Positions 35,440-44,909 are shown, counted from the stretch's first letter. The stretch: DNA of 64,000 bases from Paenibacillus albiflavus (GCF_004344915.1 NZ_SKFG01000009.1:1-64000); one strand, 5' to 3'. Notes: generated by a model not told the origin, from the sequence alone. Translations and numbers: made by a program.

Positions 35440-36288
35440 ATGAGCGGAGGTCTTGTACGACTACGCGAAATTCTGGATGAACTCACGCTTTCGGAACGCA
35501 AAGTAGCGGAGTATATATTGAACCATCCAGATGAAATGATTGGGATGTCAGTCGCTCAGTTAGCACAACAGAGTGGGGGGAGTCAGGCAGCTGTTATACG
35601 CCTATGTAAATCTTTAGGCCTGAAAGGCTATCAAGAACTAATGATTAAGGTTGCTGTAGATTTGCAGAAAGATGTAGGAAGTGACAGTTACCAGGAATTC
35701 CACCCGAATGACACAATCGAGCAAATCATTCAAAGCGTATCGAATAATAACATTCAGTCTATTCGAGATACCGCCAAAATTATCGATCCCATTCGGATTC
35801 AAAAAGCTGTAAATGCGATCATTCAGGCTAAACGCATTTATTTCTATGGACAAGGTGCTTCCAATTTGATTGCAATCGATGCCCAGCATAAATTTTTACG
35901 AATTAACAAAACATGCTTTGCCTTCGCAGATGCAGATCTGCAAGTAACCTCTTCCGTCATGCTTACGCCAGAGGATGTTGCCATTACCGTGTCATATTCC
36001 GGTGAAACACCATATATGATCGAATGTATTAAGAGAGCAAATACCTCGGGGGCAACAACGATCTCCTTGACGAAATATGGGAATACAACGATTAGTCAAT
36101 TAGCAGATATTCCTCTGTATAGTACTTCAACTGAAAATGAGATTCGAAGCGGAGCAACCTCCTCAAGAATTACGCAATTAAACATCATCGACATTCTCTA
36201 TTTGGGTGTTGCGAGCAAGCAATACAGCGCTTCATTAGAATATTTAGAGAAGAGCCGAGATATTATTAAGAAAATGAAACGGTTATAA
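35440..36288 (+). CDS. RpiR/MurR-family transcriptional regulator with SIS domain
   Basis: 282 residues. N-terminal HTH_6 (ERKVAEYILNHPDEMIGMSV; AQQSGGSQAAVIRLCKSLG) at about 15-70 and C-terminal SIS domain from about 120 (YFYGQGASNLIAID; VSYSGETPYMIEC). Family members bind a phosphosugar such as MurNAc-6-P, GlcNAc-6-P or GlcN-6-P in the SIS domain and act on palindromic sites. Last gene of the importer operon, followed by a terminator. Likely controls the divergent promoters through the two palindromes at 31244 and 31321. Confidence 0.9.
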   Translation: MSGGLVRLREILDELTLSERKVAEYILNHPDEMIGMSVAQLAQQSGGSQAAVIRLCKSLGLKGYQELMIKVAVDLQKDVGSDSYQEFHPNDTIEQIIQSVSNNNIQSIRDTAKIIDPIRIQKAVNAIIQAKRIYFYGQGASNLIAIDAQHKFLRINKTCFAFADADLQVTSSVMLTPEDVAITVSYSGETPYMIECIKRANTSGATTISLTKYGNTTISQLADIPLYSTSTENEIRSGATSSRITQLNIIDILYLGVASKQYSASLEYLEKSRDIIKKMKRL

Positions 36289-36297
36289 TAAACAAGA

Positions 36298-36329
36298 AGA
36301 GAGCTACGGATTCCTAGCTCTCTCTATTT
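36298..36329 (+). terminator. Bidirectional terminator after the RpiR gene
   Basis: AGAGAGCTA (36298-36306) pairs with TAGCTCTCT (36315-36323), followed by CTATTTTT. Overlaps the 3' end of the convergent MarR gene. Confidence 0.85.
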
Positions 36330-36743
36330 TTGCAATAATTTCTCGAACATATCGATCATATGGCGGATTTCATCCTCTGTTAAGTTTCCAAAGAACTTCT
36401 CGACAACTTCCTTACGTTGCATACGGAGTGTTTCAAGGACGGATAATCCTTGTTCTGTAATAACCAATTTCACGATTCTACGATCTGTGATATCTCTACT
36501 TCGCTCGATATACCCAGCCTCAATCAGCTTGTCCGCAATTCCCGTTATCGCTCCTGACGTTAGTCCAACAAGTTCGGCTAGTCCAGAAACGGTCCGTTCA
36601 CTAACCTTTAATTGCTCTAGAACGTAGTATTGCGTTCTTGTAATTTTGAGATCCTGCATGTTATATGCCCAATCATTAGTCAGAGACTTTAACACGCGGT
36701 TAAAGACGTTCTCTAGCTGAATCATTTCATTCGGAATTGGCAA
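36324..36743 (-). CDS. MarR-family transcriptional regulator
   Basis: 139 residues with the winged-helix core: LAELVGLTSGAITGIADKLIEAGYIERSRDITDRRIVKLVIT. The DxRxxxxxLT-type wing motif is intact. TTG start at 36743 with AGGAGA 9 nt upstream. Downstream of the LTA-synthase-like gene but separated by a strong terminator, so probably its own unit. Target and ligand unknown. Confidence 0.88.
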   Translation of the reverse strand: MPIPNEMIQLENVFNRVLKSLTNDWAYNMQDLKITRTQYYVLEQLKVSERTVSGLAELVGLTSGAITGIADKLIEAGYIERSRDITDRRIVKLVITEQGLSVLETLRMQRKEVVEKFFGNLTEDEIRHMIDMFEKLLQK

Positions 36744-36833
36744 TTTTCAAATCTCCTTTGATCTAAATCTTCTTGAGTAGAATAGTTTTAGGCTATTTTA
36801 AAGTATACGGTTAATCCCAGGTCGAGTCAATGA

Positions 36834-36879
36834 ATAACGCCTCAAGGCCGATGCAATCATCAGGCCTTGAGGCGTTATT
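36834..36879 (-). terminator. Terminator after the LTA-synthase-like gene
   Basis: AATAACGCCTCAAGGCC (36834 on) pairs perfectly with GGCCTTGAGGCGTTATT (to 36879). Confidence 0.9.
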
Positions 36880-36894
36880 GTAGTACTTTATGAA

Positions 36895-39000
36895 TTATTT
36901 ATTCGCTGCTGCCGAGCCACCAACACTGTATACATTGGATTGCGCAATCAGCGTCTTCTGTGAATCAATTACTTTAATTTTGACATCGAATTTGGTTCGA
37001 TCCATACCTTTAGGGAAAACGGCGGTTAATGCACCATTATTCCAGCTTGTATCCAGCGCTTTGCCATTCACTTCAATCGTACCTGATGGTGCGATATTGC
37101 TTCCATGGATGACGATTTGGGTCTCATTACTCTTATCTTCGAGATCAACCGAATCTATGACCATAGTTCCCAAACCTAGTATAAACTTATTTTTGCCTAT
37201 GAGATTTTTATAACCAGTATAACTGTATTGCTCACCGAATAACGAGTCATATTGCAACAAACGGTAATCGGTTAAATCATTAGTGGTCAAATGCATCTCA
37301 TTATACATGCTTTGTGGTGGAATGACAGGATGCTTCTGCATGAAATCATACAAGTAATCGGTATACGGTGTTCCTTCTCTATCAATCATATTGAGAATAT
37401 AAGGTGTCAGGAAGGAAGGAGACACGAACATATTCTCGCCATGCGGCGGCAAATAATTGTCCCAGATCACGAATGGTGTAGAATACATTTTCTTCGTAAA
37501 GTCAGGATCGCCGTCATTCAAGAACTTTGCTTCACGGTACACTTTGAGATTGTTTCCAAGACTTGCCAGATGGTCACCGAAGAATAGAATAACCGTCGGT
37601 TCGCCTTTCTTCTCAAAATGATCCGTAAGCGTCTTAAGCATTTGATCTGCTCTGCGCATTCCGCCAGCATATGATTCTAGCATGTCTATTGATTCTTGTG
37701 ATAATCCAGCGCCGCTAACTTTAATCTCGGAAGGACCGAACTTGTTCTTATTGTACGGTGCATGATTCTCCATCGTATTCGCAAAAATCATATCAGGACC
37801 AGAACTTTGATCTGCTTCAGCAATAATTTTCTCGGCAACGGAACGATCTGAGAAGTAATTGCCTGTATGCTCAGGAACGAAAAATTCCTGCGAGATAAAT
37901 TTATCAAAACCAAAATTGCGATATACGTTACGAGAGTTGAAGAACCAGTTATGGAATGGATTAATAGCTGCCGTTGAATAACCTTGTCTTGACATGATGT
38001 TAGCAATTGAATCCATGGGGTGATTCACATATTGGATATAAGCTAGCGAACCTTGCGGTAAGAACCGCGTGCTGTTGCCTGTTAAGACTTCAAACTCTAC
38101 GTTTGCAGTCCCCCCGCCGAATTGTGGAGAGAACAGCTTGCCTGATGGATATTTGCCCATAAGTGAATGCAAATGAGGGATGGGGTCCTCTGAGAACTTC
38201 ACATTGGTCATTTCAGTTGCATCAAACAAGGATTCGCTTAGAATAACGATAATATTCGGCTTAATATTGCTATCAATGTTCGTTCTTCTCTTTATATTAT
38301 CGGTTATAGTCGCGATTGTCTCCTCATCATAATTATCGGGTTTACTAATAAATACGAGATCCAAGTTTAGCATCGATGTAAGTGCGAAACCGTTCCATTC
38401 ATAATTCTGGGTCTGGTTCCAAGGGATCTTAACAATCCCCAAAGCTTTCTTCATCGACCAAGGGTTATCCGTATAAGCAGTGAATAGAATCGCAATAGAT
38501 AGAGTCCCGAGAACAATCATTTCTTTCCATTTGAAACGAGCTCGAATGACTTTGATAAAATTAATTGCCAATCCGCAAATAATCGCAAATGCCGCGATGC
38601 CTCCGAGCATTTTCCAAGGAATCAAGTCGCTAAAATTTTGCGCTACATCTGCTGTTTCAGCTGTTAAAACGATATCCCAAGGAAGAAGAGGGACGCCGAG
38701 CATTTTAATTTTAACACCAGATATAACGCCAAGTACGGAAACAATTACAGTCATAATCCAAAATGCGATTTGGGTTCGACTCGTCACTGCGATAAAAAAC
38801 AGGAATAATCCTAGAATGATGACATAGTTCAAGAAAAATTCATTCGGATGCTGAATCATGAATTTTAAAGCTTTTGTAATACTATCCCGATTTAAAAACT
38901 CTAATAGTAAGACGAGCGGAATGGGCCATAATAGAATATGGACCTTGTATAGAGCATATTTTGCAACTTTTAGCGCAGTTTGCCCCCATTTGTTTGTCAT
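36895..39000 (-). CDS. LTA synthase family protein (sulfatase-fold phosphoglycerol transferase)
   Basis: 701 residues. Five membrane helices in the first ~200 residues, then an extracellular sulfatase-fold domain from about 250: NIIVILSESLFDATEMTN (metal Glu) and GGGTANVEFEVLTG with the expected catalytic Thr, plus FFGDHLASLG with Asp/His metal ligands. Known family role: transfers glycerol-phosphate from phosphatidylglycerol to build lipoteichoic acid or a primer. An extra C-terminal beta-domain (about 615-701, DLEDKSNETQIVI onward) is not part of standard LtaS. ATG with AGGGGT upstream. Confidence 0.88.
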   Translation of the reverse strand: MTNKWGQTALKVAKYALYKVHILLWPIPLVLLLEFLNRDSITKALKFMIQHPNEFFLNYVIILGLFLFFIAVTSRTQIAFWIMTVIVSVLGVISGVKIKMLGVPLLPWDIVLTAETADVAQNFSDLIPWKMLGGIAAFAIICGLAINFIKVIRARFKWKEMIVLGTLSIAILFTAYTDNPWSMKKALGIVKIPWNQTQNYEWNGFALTSMLNLDLVFISKPDNYDEETIATITDNIKRRTNIDSNIKPNIIVILSESLFDATEMTNVKFSEDPIPHLHSLMGKYPSGKLFSPQFGGGTANVEFEVLTGNSTRFLPQGSLAYIQYVNHPMDSIANIMSRQGYSTAAINPFHNWFFNSRNVYRNFGFDKFISQEFFVPEHTGNYFSDRSVAEKIIAEADQSSGPDMIFANTMENHAPYNKNKFGPSEIKVSGAGLSQESIDMLESYAGGMRRADQMLKTLTDHFEKKGEPTVILFFGDHLASLGNNLKVYREAKFLNDGDPDFTKKMYSTPFVIWDNYLPPHGENMFVSPSFLTPYILNMIDREGTPYTDYLYDFMQKHPVIPPQSMYNEMHLTTNDLTDYRLLQYDSLFGEQYSYTGYKNLIGKNKFILGLGTMVIDSVDLEDKSNETQIVIHGSNIAPSGTIEVNGKALDTSWNNGALTAVFPKGMDRTKFDVKIKVIDSQKTLIAQSNVYSVGGSAAANK

Positions 39001-39143
39001 TGTTAATACCCCTAATCCTATAAATGTATAAATAAAAAAACAGCAATTGTGAAGCAGTGATCAATTTAACTTAGTCATTATATCATGCTGTAAAAGGGAT
39101 AAAAACATTTTTCGTTGGTAATGGTAGGAATTTATACATCACA

Positions 39144-39180
39144 TATAAGCGATGACAATTGTTGGCTGCCATCGCTTATA
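39144..39180. repeat. 11-bp inverted repeat 3' of fnr
   Basis: TATAAGCGATG (39144-39154) and CATCGCTTATA (39170-39180) pair perfectly across a 15-nt loop, 50 bp past the fnr stop. No T run on the minus strand, so a weak or factor-dependent terminator is the best reading. Confidence 0.6.
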
Positions 39181-39229
39181 ACAGGCTGTGAATACAGCGT
39201 ACATGTATAGGGGTATGCTTAGATTACGG

Positions 39230-39955
39230 CTAGATTCTGCAAATTTCTGATGGGCAATTCTCACACCGGCATATATCTTGCAGACTTCTTAAGTTCTTAA
39301 TAACGATCGAATCATTGTTGTAATCGATGATGTCTTGTTTTCGGAGGTCATTCAGCAAGCGATTTACGCTTTCTCTAGTCGCACCGATCATGTTAGACAA
39401 CTCCGTATGGGTGAGTTTCTTCATGATTGTGATGGTGTCGCCTTCTCTTTTACCATAGGAGTTGGACAAACGAATGAGAGTTGAGCACAATGCACCAGGT
39501 TTGCCGTACATCATAAGGTCACGCAGCTTCGTCTCGGTTATACGCTGGTTAACAGCCATCCATTTCATGAAGTCGATTGCCAGATTGTTGCTTTCCATAA
39601 TGAGCTGTTCCAGATCTTTTTGATTCAGAATGTATATGACACTGTCATCAAGTGATTTGGCGCTAAAGCTGTGAATAGTCGATTGGAAAGGGTATAGCTG
39701 TCCGAACAAATCACCGGGCTGATACATGTGAAGAATAAATTCTTTACCTTCATCAGAAGATTTGGTGATTTTAACTCGACCTGAGCGTATAAAAAATAAT
39801 TTATCCGCTGGCTCACCTTCCCAAAATATGTGGCTACCAGCTTTGATACGATGCTCTGACATTTTTTCTACCATAAGGTTTAGATTGCGGTCAGAAAATG
39901 ATGTCGTGTTAGCATTAGCATGTTTTCGGAGTTGCATATTTCGTTTCAACACCAT
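39230..39955 (-). CDS. fnr: Fnr-type oxygen-responsive regulator (Crp/Fnr family, C-terminal Fe-S cysteines)
   Basis: 241 residues: cyclic-nucleotide-binding-like fold (about 20-140, GSHIFWEGEPADKLFFIRSG), dimer helix, and Crp-type HTH (LTHTELSNMIGATRESVNRLL). The C-terminus has cysteines 229, 231, 234 and 239; C231-x2-C234-x4-C239 matches the arrangement of B. subtilis Fnr, where three C-terminal Cys plus an Asp hold a [4Fe-4S] cluster. This differs from E. coli FNR with N-terminal cysteines. Divergent from pflB, a typical fermentation target. AAGGGGG before the ATG. Confidence 0.9.
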   Translation of the reverse strand: MVLKRNMQLRKHANANTTSFSDRNLNLMVEKMSEHRIKAGSHIFWEGEPADKLFFIRSGRVKITKSSDEGKEFILHMYQPGDLFGQLYPFQSTIHSFSAKSLDDSVIYILNQKDLEQLIMESNNLAIDFMKWMAVNQRITETKLRDLMMYGKPGALCSTLIRLSNSYGKREGDTITIMKKLTHTELSNMIGATRESVNRLLNDLRKQDIIDYNNDSIVIKNLRSLQDICRCENCPSEICRI

Positions 39956-40128
39956 TAATCCCCCTTACATTAGTTTTGACGTTCTTGCTGCCCTAATGAC
40001 TTACTATAAAATATCACGGTAAAGGTTATTAGTGGCTGATCTGTCTTATAAATGAATTTACAGCAGAATCTGCTCACCTACAAGTGTTTTACAACTGTGA
40101 TATTTTTATTATAGAAAATAAAATCGCA

Positions 40129-40144
40129 TGTGACAAATTTCATA
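40129..40144. promoter_or_regulatory. Fnr box at pflB (activator position)
   Basis: TGTGACAAATTTCATA fits TGTGA-N6-TCACA with one mismatch. Its centre is about 40 bp upstream of the start site predicted from the -10 at 40164, the class II activation distance. Confidence 0.6.
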
Positions 40145-40159
40145 GTGATTTTTTTCACA
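40144..40159. promoter_or_regulatory. Rex-like / second Fnr-like box at pflB
   Basis: AGTGATTTTTTTCACA, within TAGTGATTTTTTTCACAA, matches the Rex palindrome TTGTGA-N6-TCACAA at all but one arm position, and also Fnr with one mismatch. It shares one base with the upstream box and sits just before TATAAT (40164-40169), a repressor location. Confidence 0.5.
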
Positions 40160-40163
40160 AGGG

Positions 40164-40169
40164 TATAAT
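40164..40169 (+). promoter_or_regulatory. -10 element of the Fnr-dependent pflB promoter
   Basis: TATAAT with no good -35, as expected for an activator-dependent promoter. Confidence 0.55.
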
Positions 40170-40202
40170 ATTGGTTATGAGATAGGAGTTACTCTAAACA
40201 AC

Positions 40203-40231
40203 TTGACTTGCTTCAAGGCGGGTGCTATATT
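40203..40231 (+). promoter_or_regulatory. Second, SigA-type promoter of pflB
   Basis: TTGACT (40203-40208), 17-bp spacer, TATATT (40226-40231), about 67 bp before the pflB ATG. Together with the upstream elements it fills the 342-bp fnr-pflB intergenic region; nothing gene-like was seen there. Confidence 0.6.
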
Positions 40232-40297
40232 GCTTTCGATTAGCTAGTGCTATTCGTCAAGCTTTAAGCACTGCAACATTTTTGGGAGGTGTTTTTC

Positions 40298-42568
40298 ATG
40301 GCTGTATCAGAAAAAGAACTTAACAAAGTAGTCGATGAGAAAGGCTGGCGGGGATTCCAAACCGGTAAGTGGGATAAACATATTGATGTTAGTGATTTTA
40401 TCGAGCTTAATATTAATCCTTATCATGGTGACGATTCATTCCTTGCAGATGCTACACAAAATACAAAGGATCTATGGAATATTATCAGTGACTTGTCACG
40501 TAAAGAACGCGAGAACGGTGGAGTCCTTGACGTAGATGTAAACACACCATCCACAATTGTTTCTCATGGACCTGGATATTTGGACAAAAACAAGGAAACG
40601 ATTGTCGGTGTTCAAACAGATGAGCCATTCAAAAGATCCTTGCAGCCATTTGGCGGTATCCGTATGATGATCGATGCATGTGATGCATATGGCTTTAAAG
40701 TTCCTCAAGAGATCATTGATATCTTTACACATATACGTAAAACACATAACCAAGGCGTATTTGACGCTTATACAGAAGAAATGAGAATGGCACGTAAATC
40801 TGGTGTAATCACAGGCTTACCAGATGCTTATGGACGCGGAAGAATTATCGGTGACTATCGCCGCGTTGCATTATATGGTGTTGATAAACTAATCGCTGCT
40901 AAGAAGGCAGATCTTAAATTAATGGAAGTTGACGGCGTAATGAGCGATGATACAATTCGCGGCCGTGAAGAAACAAATGAACAAATTCGTTCCTTGCAAG
41001 AATTGAAGCAAATGGCTGCTTCTTACGGATTTGATATCTCTGCACCAGCTTCGAATGCTCGTGAAGCTTTCCAATGGCTATATTTCGGTTACTTGGCTGC
41101 TATTAAAGAGCAAAATGGTGCTGCAATGAGTATCGGACGTATTTCTTCCTTCCTAGACGCTTATATCGAGCGTGACCTTAAAGAAGGTACATTAACTGAA
41201 GCTCAAGCGCAAGAAATTGTCGATCACTTCATTATGAAGCTGCGTATCGTTAAATTCCTTCGTACGCCAGACTATAATGAATTATTCTCTGGTGACCCAA
41301 CTTGGGTAACAGAATCCATTGGTGGTATGTCCATTACAGGTGAAACTCGTGTAACGAAGAACAGCTTCCGTTTCTTGCATACCTTATATAACCTAGGTCC
41401 AGCTCCTGAGCCAAACTTAACTGTTCTATGGTCCGAGAAGCTTCCTGAAGGCTTCAAGCGCTTCTGTGCGAAAGTATCCATTGAAACAAGCTCTATTCAG
41501 TATGAGAGCGATGATTTGATGCTTCCAATCTATGGCGATGATTATGGTATTGCATGCTGCGTATCCGCTATGCGTGTAGGTAAGCAAATGCAGTTCTTCG
41601 GTGCTCGTGCGAACTTGCCTAAAGCACTTCTATACGCCATTAATGGTGGTAAAGATGAGAAGCTTGGCATTCAAGTAGGACCTGAGCTAGCGCCGCTGAC
41701 TTCTGAAGTTCTTGATTATAATGAAGTCATGAAGAAATATAATGTCATGCTTGACTGGCTGGCGAAGTTATACGTAAATACACTCAATGTTATTCACTAC
41801 ATGCATGATAAATATAGCTATGAGCGTCTTGAATTTGCGCTTCACGATCGTGAAATTCTAAGAACAATGGCGACTGGTATTGCTGGTTTATCTGTTGCTG
41901 CTGACTCCTTAAGCGCAATTAAATATGCGAAAGTAACGCCTATTCGCGACGAGAATGGCATCGCAATTGATTTCAAAATCGAAGGCGACTTCCCTAAATA
42001 CGGTAACAACGATGAGCTTGTTGACAGCATCGCGGTTGAACTTGTTGAGAACTTCATGAACAAGATCCGCAAGCATAAAACTTACCGCAACTCTGTACCT
42101 ACAATGTCCGTATTGACGATTACATCCAATGTCGTATATGGTAAGAAAACAGGTACAACACCAGATGGACGTAAGAAAGGTGAACCGTTCGCACCAGGCG
42201 CTAACCCAATGCATGGTCGCGATACGAAAGGTGCATTAGCATCCCTTACATCTGTGGCTAAAATTCCATATGAACATTCATTGGATGGTATCTCCAATAC
42301 GTTCTCAATTGTACCAAAAGCACTTGGTAAAGATATTGATACACGTGTATCTAATCTTGTATCCATGCTTGACGGCTACTTGAACGGTGGCGGACATCAC
42401 TTGAATGTTAACGTATTTGATCGCGAGCAATTAATTGACGCTATGGAACACCCTGAGAATTATCCACAGCTTACCATTCGTGTATCAGGTTATGCTGTTA
42501 ACTTTACGAAACTATCTAGAGAACAGCAACTGGATGTCATTAACCGTACTTTCCATGGCCAAATGTAG
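40298..42568 (+). CDS. pflB: Formate C-acetyltransferase (pyruvate formate-lyase)
   Basis: 756 residues, normal family length. Active-site cysteine pair at 420-421 in [12 protein letters not shown] and the glycyl-radical motif RVSGYAVNF with Gly731 near the C-terminus. Reaction: pyruvate plus CoA to acetyl-CoA plus formate, cytoplasmic, oxygen-sensitive, used in anaerobic fermentation. The start is the ATG at 40298 with GGGAGG 8 nt upstream; a GTG at 40289 lies on that site and is rejected. Codon use is optimised relative to neighbours (many GCT, GGT, AAA), fitting high expression. Followed by its activase. Confidence 0.97.
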   Translation: MAVSEKELNKVVDEKGWRGFQTGKWDKHIDVSDFIELNINPYHGDDSFLADATQNTKDLWNIISDLSRKERENGGVLDVDVNTPSTIVSHGPGYLDKNKETIVGVQTDEPFKRSLQPFGGIRMMIDACDAYGFKVPQEIIDIFTHIRKTHNQGVFDAYTEEMRMARKSGVITGLPDAYGRGRIIGDYRRVALYGVDKLIAAKKADLKLMEVDGVMSDDTIRGREETNEQIRSLQELKQMAASYGFDISAPASNAREAFQWLYFGYLAAIKEQNGAAMSIGRISSFLDAYIERDLKEGTLTEAQAQEIVDHFIMKLRIVKFLRTPDYNELFSGDPTWVTESIGGMSITGETRVTKNSFRFLHTLYNLGPAPEPNLTVLWSEKLPEGFKRFCAKVSIETSSIQYESDDLMLPIYGDDYGIACCVSAMRVGKQMQFFGARANLPKALLYAINGGKDEKLGIQVGPELAPLTSEVLDYNEVMKKYNVMLDWLAKLYVNTLNVIHYMHDKYSYERLEFALHDREILRTMATGIAGLSVAADSLSAIKYAKVTPIRDENGIAIDFKIEGDFPKYGNNDELVDSIAVELVENFMNKIRKHKTYRNSVPTMSVLTITSNVVYGKKTGTTPDGRKKGEPFAPGANPMHGRDTKGALASLTSVAKIPYEHSLDGISNTFSIVPKALGKDIDTRVSNLVSMLDGYLNGGGHHLNVNVFDREQLIDAMEHPENYPQLTIRVSGYAVNFTKLSREQQLDVINRTFHGQM

Positions 42569-42628
42569 TAATTAAAAGAGGCTATCAAGATCTCGGGTCC
42601 ATCGTTGCTGAAAGAAGGGGAACACATC

Positions 42629-43360
42629 ATGAATGGTCGCATGCACTCCATTGAAACTTTCGGAACGGTGGACGGTCCGGGAATTCGATTCATCCTGTTT
42701 TTGCAAGGATGTGCGCTCCAGTGCCAGTATTGCCATAATCCAGATACTTGGGAAACGAATGAAGGCAAGCTTATTACAGTTGATGAAATTGTAAAAGAAA
42801 TTAAGCCTTACTTGTCGTACTACAGAAGCTCTGGTGGAGGAATAACAGTATCAGGCGGCGAGCCGACCTTGCAGGCTCCATTTGTTGCAGAGCTATTTAC
42901 AGAGCTGAAGAAGCAGTTTAATTTGCATACAGCCTTGGACTCATCTGGTTTTAATGATTATGATAAAATTTCTTATCTGCTCGATGTTACCGATTTAATT
43001 TTGCTTGATCTCAAGATTATTAATCGAGAAAAACATATTGCCTTAACAAGTCAGCCTAATGATCGGATCTTGAATTCGGCAAGATGGTTATCAGATCATG
43101 GTAAGCCAATGTGGATCAGACATGTTCTTGTACCGGGAATAACAGATGCAGAAGAAGATTTACGTGAACTTGGCCAGATGCTCGCAACACTTAAGACAGT
43201 GGAAAAGTTTGAAATACTGCCTTACCATCAAATGGGAGTTTACAAATGGGAAGCACTTGGTAAGCAATACCCATTAGAAGGTGTTCCTTCACCAACTGCA
43301 GAAGAAGTCGCTCGTGCTTATGACATCATAGAGCAAGCGAGGCAGGAAGCATTGCAATAA
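42629..43360 (+). CDS. pflA: Pyruvate formate-lyase-activating enzyme
   Basis: 243 residues, radical SAM enzyme. [4Fe-4S] motif C28-x3-C32-x2-C35 in GCALQCQYCHN, SAM-binding GGE in VSGGEPTLQ. Generates the glycyl radical on PflB. The reading frame is open from 42605, but the ATG at 42629, preceded by AGAAGGGG, gives the family N-terminus MNGRMHSIETFGTVDGPG. Lies 60 nt after pflB in the same operon. Confidence 0.95.
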   Translation: MNGRMHSIETFGTVDGPGIRFILFLQGCALQCQYCHNPDTWETNEGKLITVDEIVKEIKPYLSYYRSSGGGITVSGGEPTLQAPFVAELFTELKKQFNLHTALDSSGFNDYDKISYLLDVTDLILLDLKIINREKHIALTSQPNDRILNSARWLSDHGKPMWIRHVLVPGITDAEEDLRELGQMLATLKTVEKFEILPYHQMGVYKWEALGKQYPLEGVPSPTAEEVARAYDIIEQARQEALQ

Positions 43361-43433
43361 GTACAGGAGCAGTTAATCATCAACTCGATCCCTCACTCAT
43401 ATAGTGGTACAAAGAGTGACTGGGGGAATGTTG

Positions 43434-43628
43434 ATGGCTGTGATGGGCGTACATTTAACGTTTGCAGTTTTATTTTTTGCCGCACTTGTACTTGGAGTTT
43501 TAACTTTCTTACGCAATGTAGTAACGAAGGATTCCGTTAGACATGATCTGGAATTTGTATGGAACGGGAAGTTTACACGTGAGCAGATCGAGTTCCAAGA
43601 CTATAATAATAATCACACAGAAAACTAG
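43434..43628 (+). CDS. Small membrane protein of unknown function downstream of pflA
   Basis: 64 residues: one strong membrane helix (about 5-30) and a charged soluble tail containing NGKFTREQIEFQ. Start at ATG 43434, placed 7 nt after a GGGGG site; upstream in-frame starts at 43404 or 43428 are too close to or before it. A terminator follows 4 nt after the stop, which supports it as the real last gene of the pfl transcript. Not recognised as a known family. Confidence 0.55.
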   Translation: MAVMGVHLTFAVLFFAALVLGVLTFLRNVVTKDSVRHDLEFVWNGKFTREQIEFQDYNNNHTEN

Positions 43629-43653
43629 GCGATAGCTATCGTCTATTTTTTTT
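43627..43653 (+). terminator. Terminator of the pfl operon
   Basis: AGGCGAT (43627-43633) pairs with ATCGTCT (43638-43644) with a 4-nt loop and nine T. Confidence 0.85.
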
Positions 43654-43779
43654 TGTATCTAGATTGCTCCCCTTTTTAACGAGTTGGAAGGAATAGGAAT
43701 ATCAATGAAGAATACAACATAGATAAAACTGTTTACAGGAGCTAGTGCTTATAAATTTGATAGAAAGAGGGTAAGGAAG

Positions 43780-44835
43780 ATGGTCATGGATCTAGACGCC
43801 CATTTAGGCAATGATTATCCATATTCGGAGGAAGACTTCGAGAAAACGCTGCTTACACCGAGCTATCGAGTTGAATTGCGTAACGCGACGAATGAACAAT
43901 TGGATCGTTTTATCTCGGCAGGGATGGTGAATGATTGGTCTTTGCTGAGCTGGAAAGAAGTTGGCAGACCTTATCGGGTGGAGAACATGGCGGAGAAGCG
44001 GGTTCAATGGGAAAATGAGCATGGACGGAACATGCCTGTTCATAAGGCTTGGGAGATGTTCAATCGTTCTTTTCATGAATGGTTCGTAAAAGATGTTCCA
44101 AGTGAAAAGAAACAAGCGCGTCAAGATATGTTTAATCACTTAGCGAAGTTTGACATGAAGGAAGTGCGTATAGCGCTTAAGAGTGTCATTATGCTTAATC
44201 TATGGAACTATGCTCATCGCGTTAAAGACGGCATATGGGACCCGAGAGGGAAGCGAGCACTGTTTCAAGGGCTTCATCTTAAGAAGCCTCGCATCCTCTT
44301 TTTAGGCGCTGCAGAAGGGTATGAAGCGATGCAGCTTTACTCGATGTATCCTGACGGTGAGATCGTGATGGTTGATTATGATGAATATTGCAAAACAGAT
44401 CGATTTGCTCAGTTTCCAGACACCTATCCATTTCTGGGCTATAACTCTGCAACAGGGCAATCGAGAGTATGGTACAAGGATCAGATGAATATTACTTACA
44501 TCGTGGATGATATTCGGAATTTGCCATTTGGTCATGAATTCGATATTGTCCTTAGCGTTGGTTTGCTGGAGCATTTCTCAGATGAAGTGAAACCAGAAGT
44601 AATGGAGTGGCATCGTAAGTTCTTAAAGCCCGGAGGATATGCCATTTTAACGACACCGAGGAATCAGCTGCAATCAAAAGTTTATTATAAAGTCATGGAA
44701 GATGTCATGAATCATACGTACCGGGAACTTATGGATATTCGTCAAATGGGATTGTATGTTTATGAGAATGGTTTTGATATTCTAAAGCATGGCTATATTA
44801 AAGTGCATAATGGAATTATTGCACAGCCGAGATAA
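43780..44835 (+). CDS. Class I SAM-dependent methyltransferase
   Basis: 351 residues. An N-terminal region of about 165 residues is rich in aromatic and charged residues, without a recognised domain. The Rossmann methyltransferase follows: motif I ILFLGAAEGYEAMQL, acidic loop VMVDYDEY, and the post-motif region VGLLEHFSDEV...LKPGGYAILTT. Resembles small-molecule or lipid methyltransferases (LEHF/KPGG); substrate unknown. ATG at 43780 with GAGGG upstream. Stands alone between the pfl operon and the convergent tagatose locus. Confidence 0.8.
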   Translation: MVMDLDAHLGNDYPYSEEDFEKTLLTPSYRVELRNATNEQLDRFISAGMVNDWSLLSWKEVGRPYRVENMAEKRVQWENEHGRNMPVHKAWEMFNRSFHEWFVKDVPSEKKQARQDMFNHLAKFDMKEVRIALKSVIMLNLWNYAHRVKDGIWDPRGKRALFQGLHLKKPRILFLGAAEGYEAMQLYSMYPDGEIVMVDYDEYCKTDRFAQFPDTYPFLGYNSATGQSRVWYKDQMNITYIVDDIRNLPFGHEFDIVLSVGLLEHFSDEVKPEVMEWHRKFLKPGGYAILTTPRNQLQSKVYYKVMEDVMNHTYRELMDIRQMGLYVYENGFDILKHGYIKVHNGIIAQPR

Positions 44836-44858
44836 TTCTCATGGATATCGAAAATGAA

Positions 44859-44897
44859 CAATAGCGGATTACCTGATAACAGGCAACTCCGCTATTG
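44859..44897. terminator. Bidirectional terminator
   Basis: CAATAGCGGA (44859-44868) pairs with TCCGCTATTG (44888-44897), with an inner CCTG/CAGG pair in the loop; between the methyltransferase and the convergent kinase. Confidence 0.8.
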
Positions 44898-44909
44898 CTG
44901 TGAAACGAT

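Noticed and set aside
29249-36288. The locus as a defence or mobile island
   Set aside because: No integrase, repeats, tRNA or composition shift; all genes fit sugar metabolism.
40097-40114. Third Fnr-like site TGTGATATTTTTATTA upstream of pflB
   Set aside because: Only the left half matches; the right half is too degenerate in an AT-rich region.
40289-40297. GTG at 40289 as pflB start
   Set aside because: It overlaps the GGGAGG site that serves the ATG at 40298.
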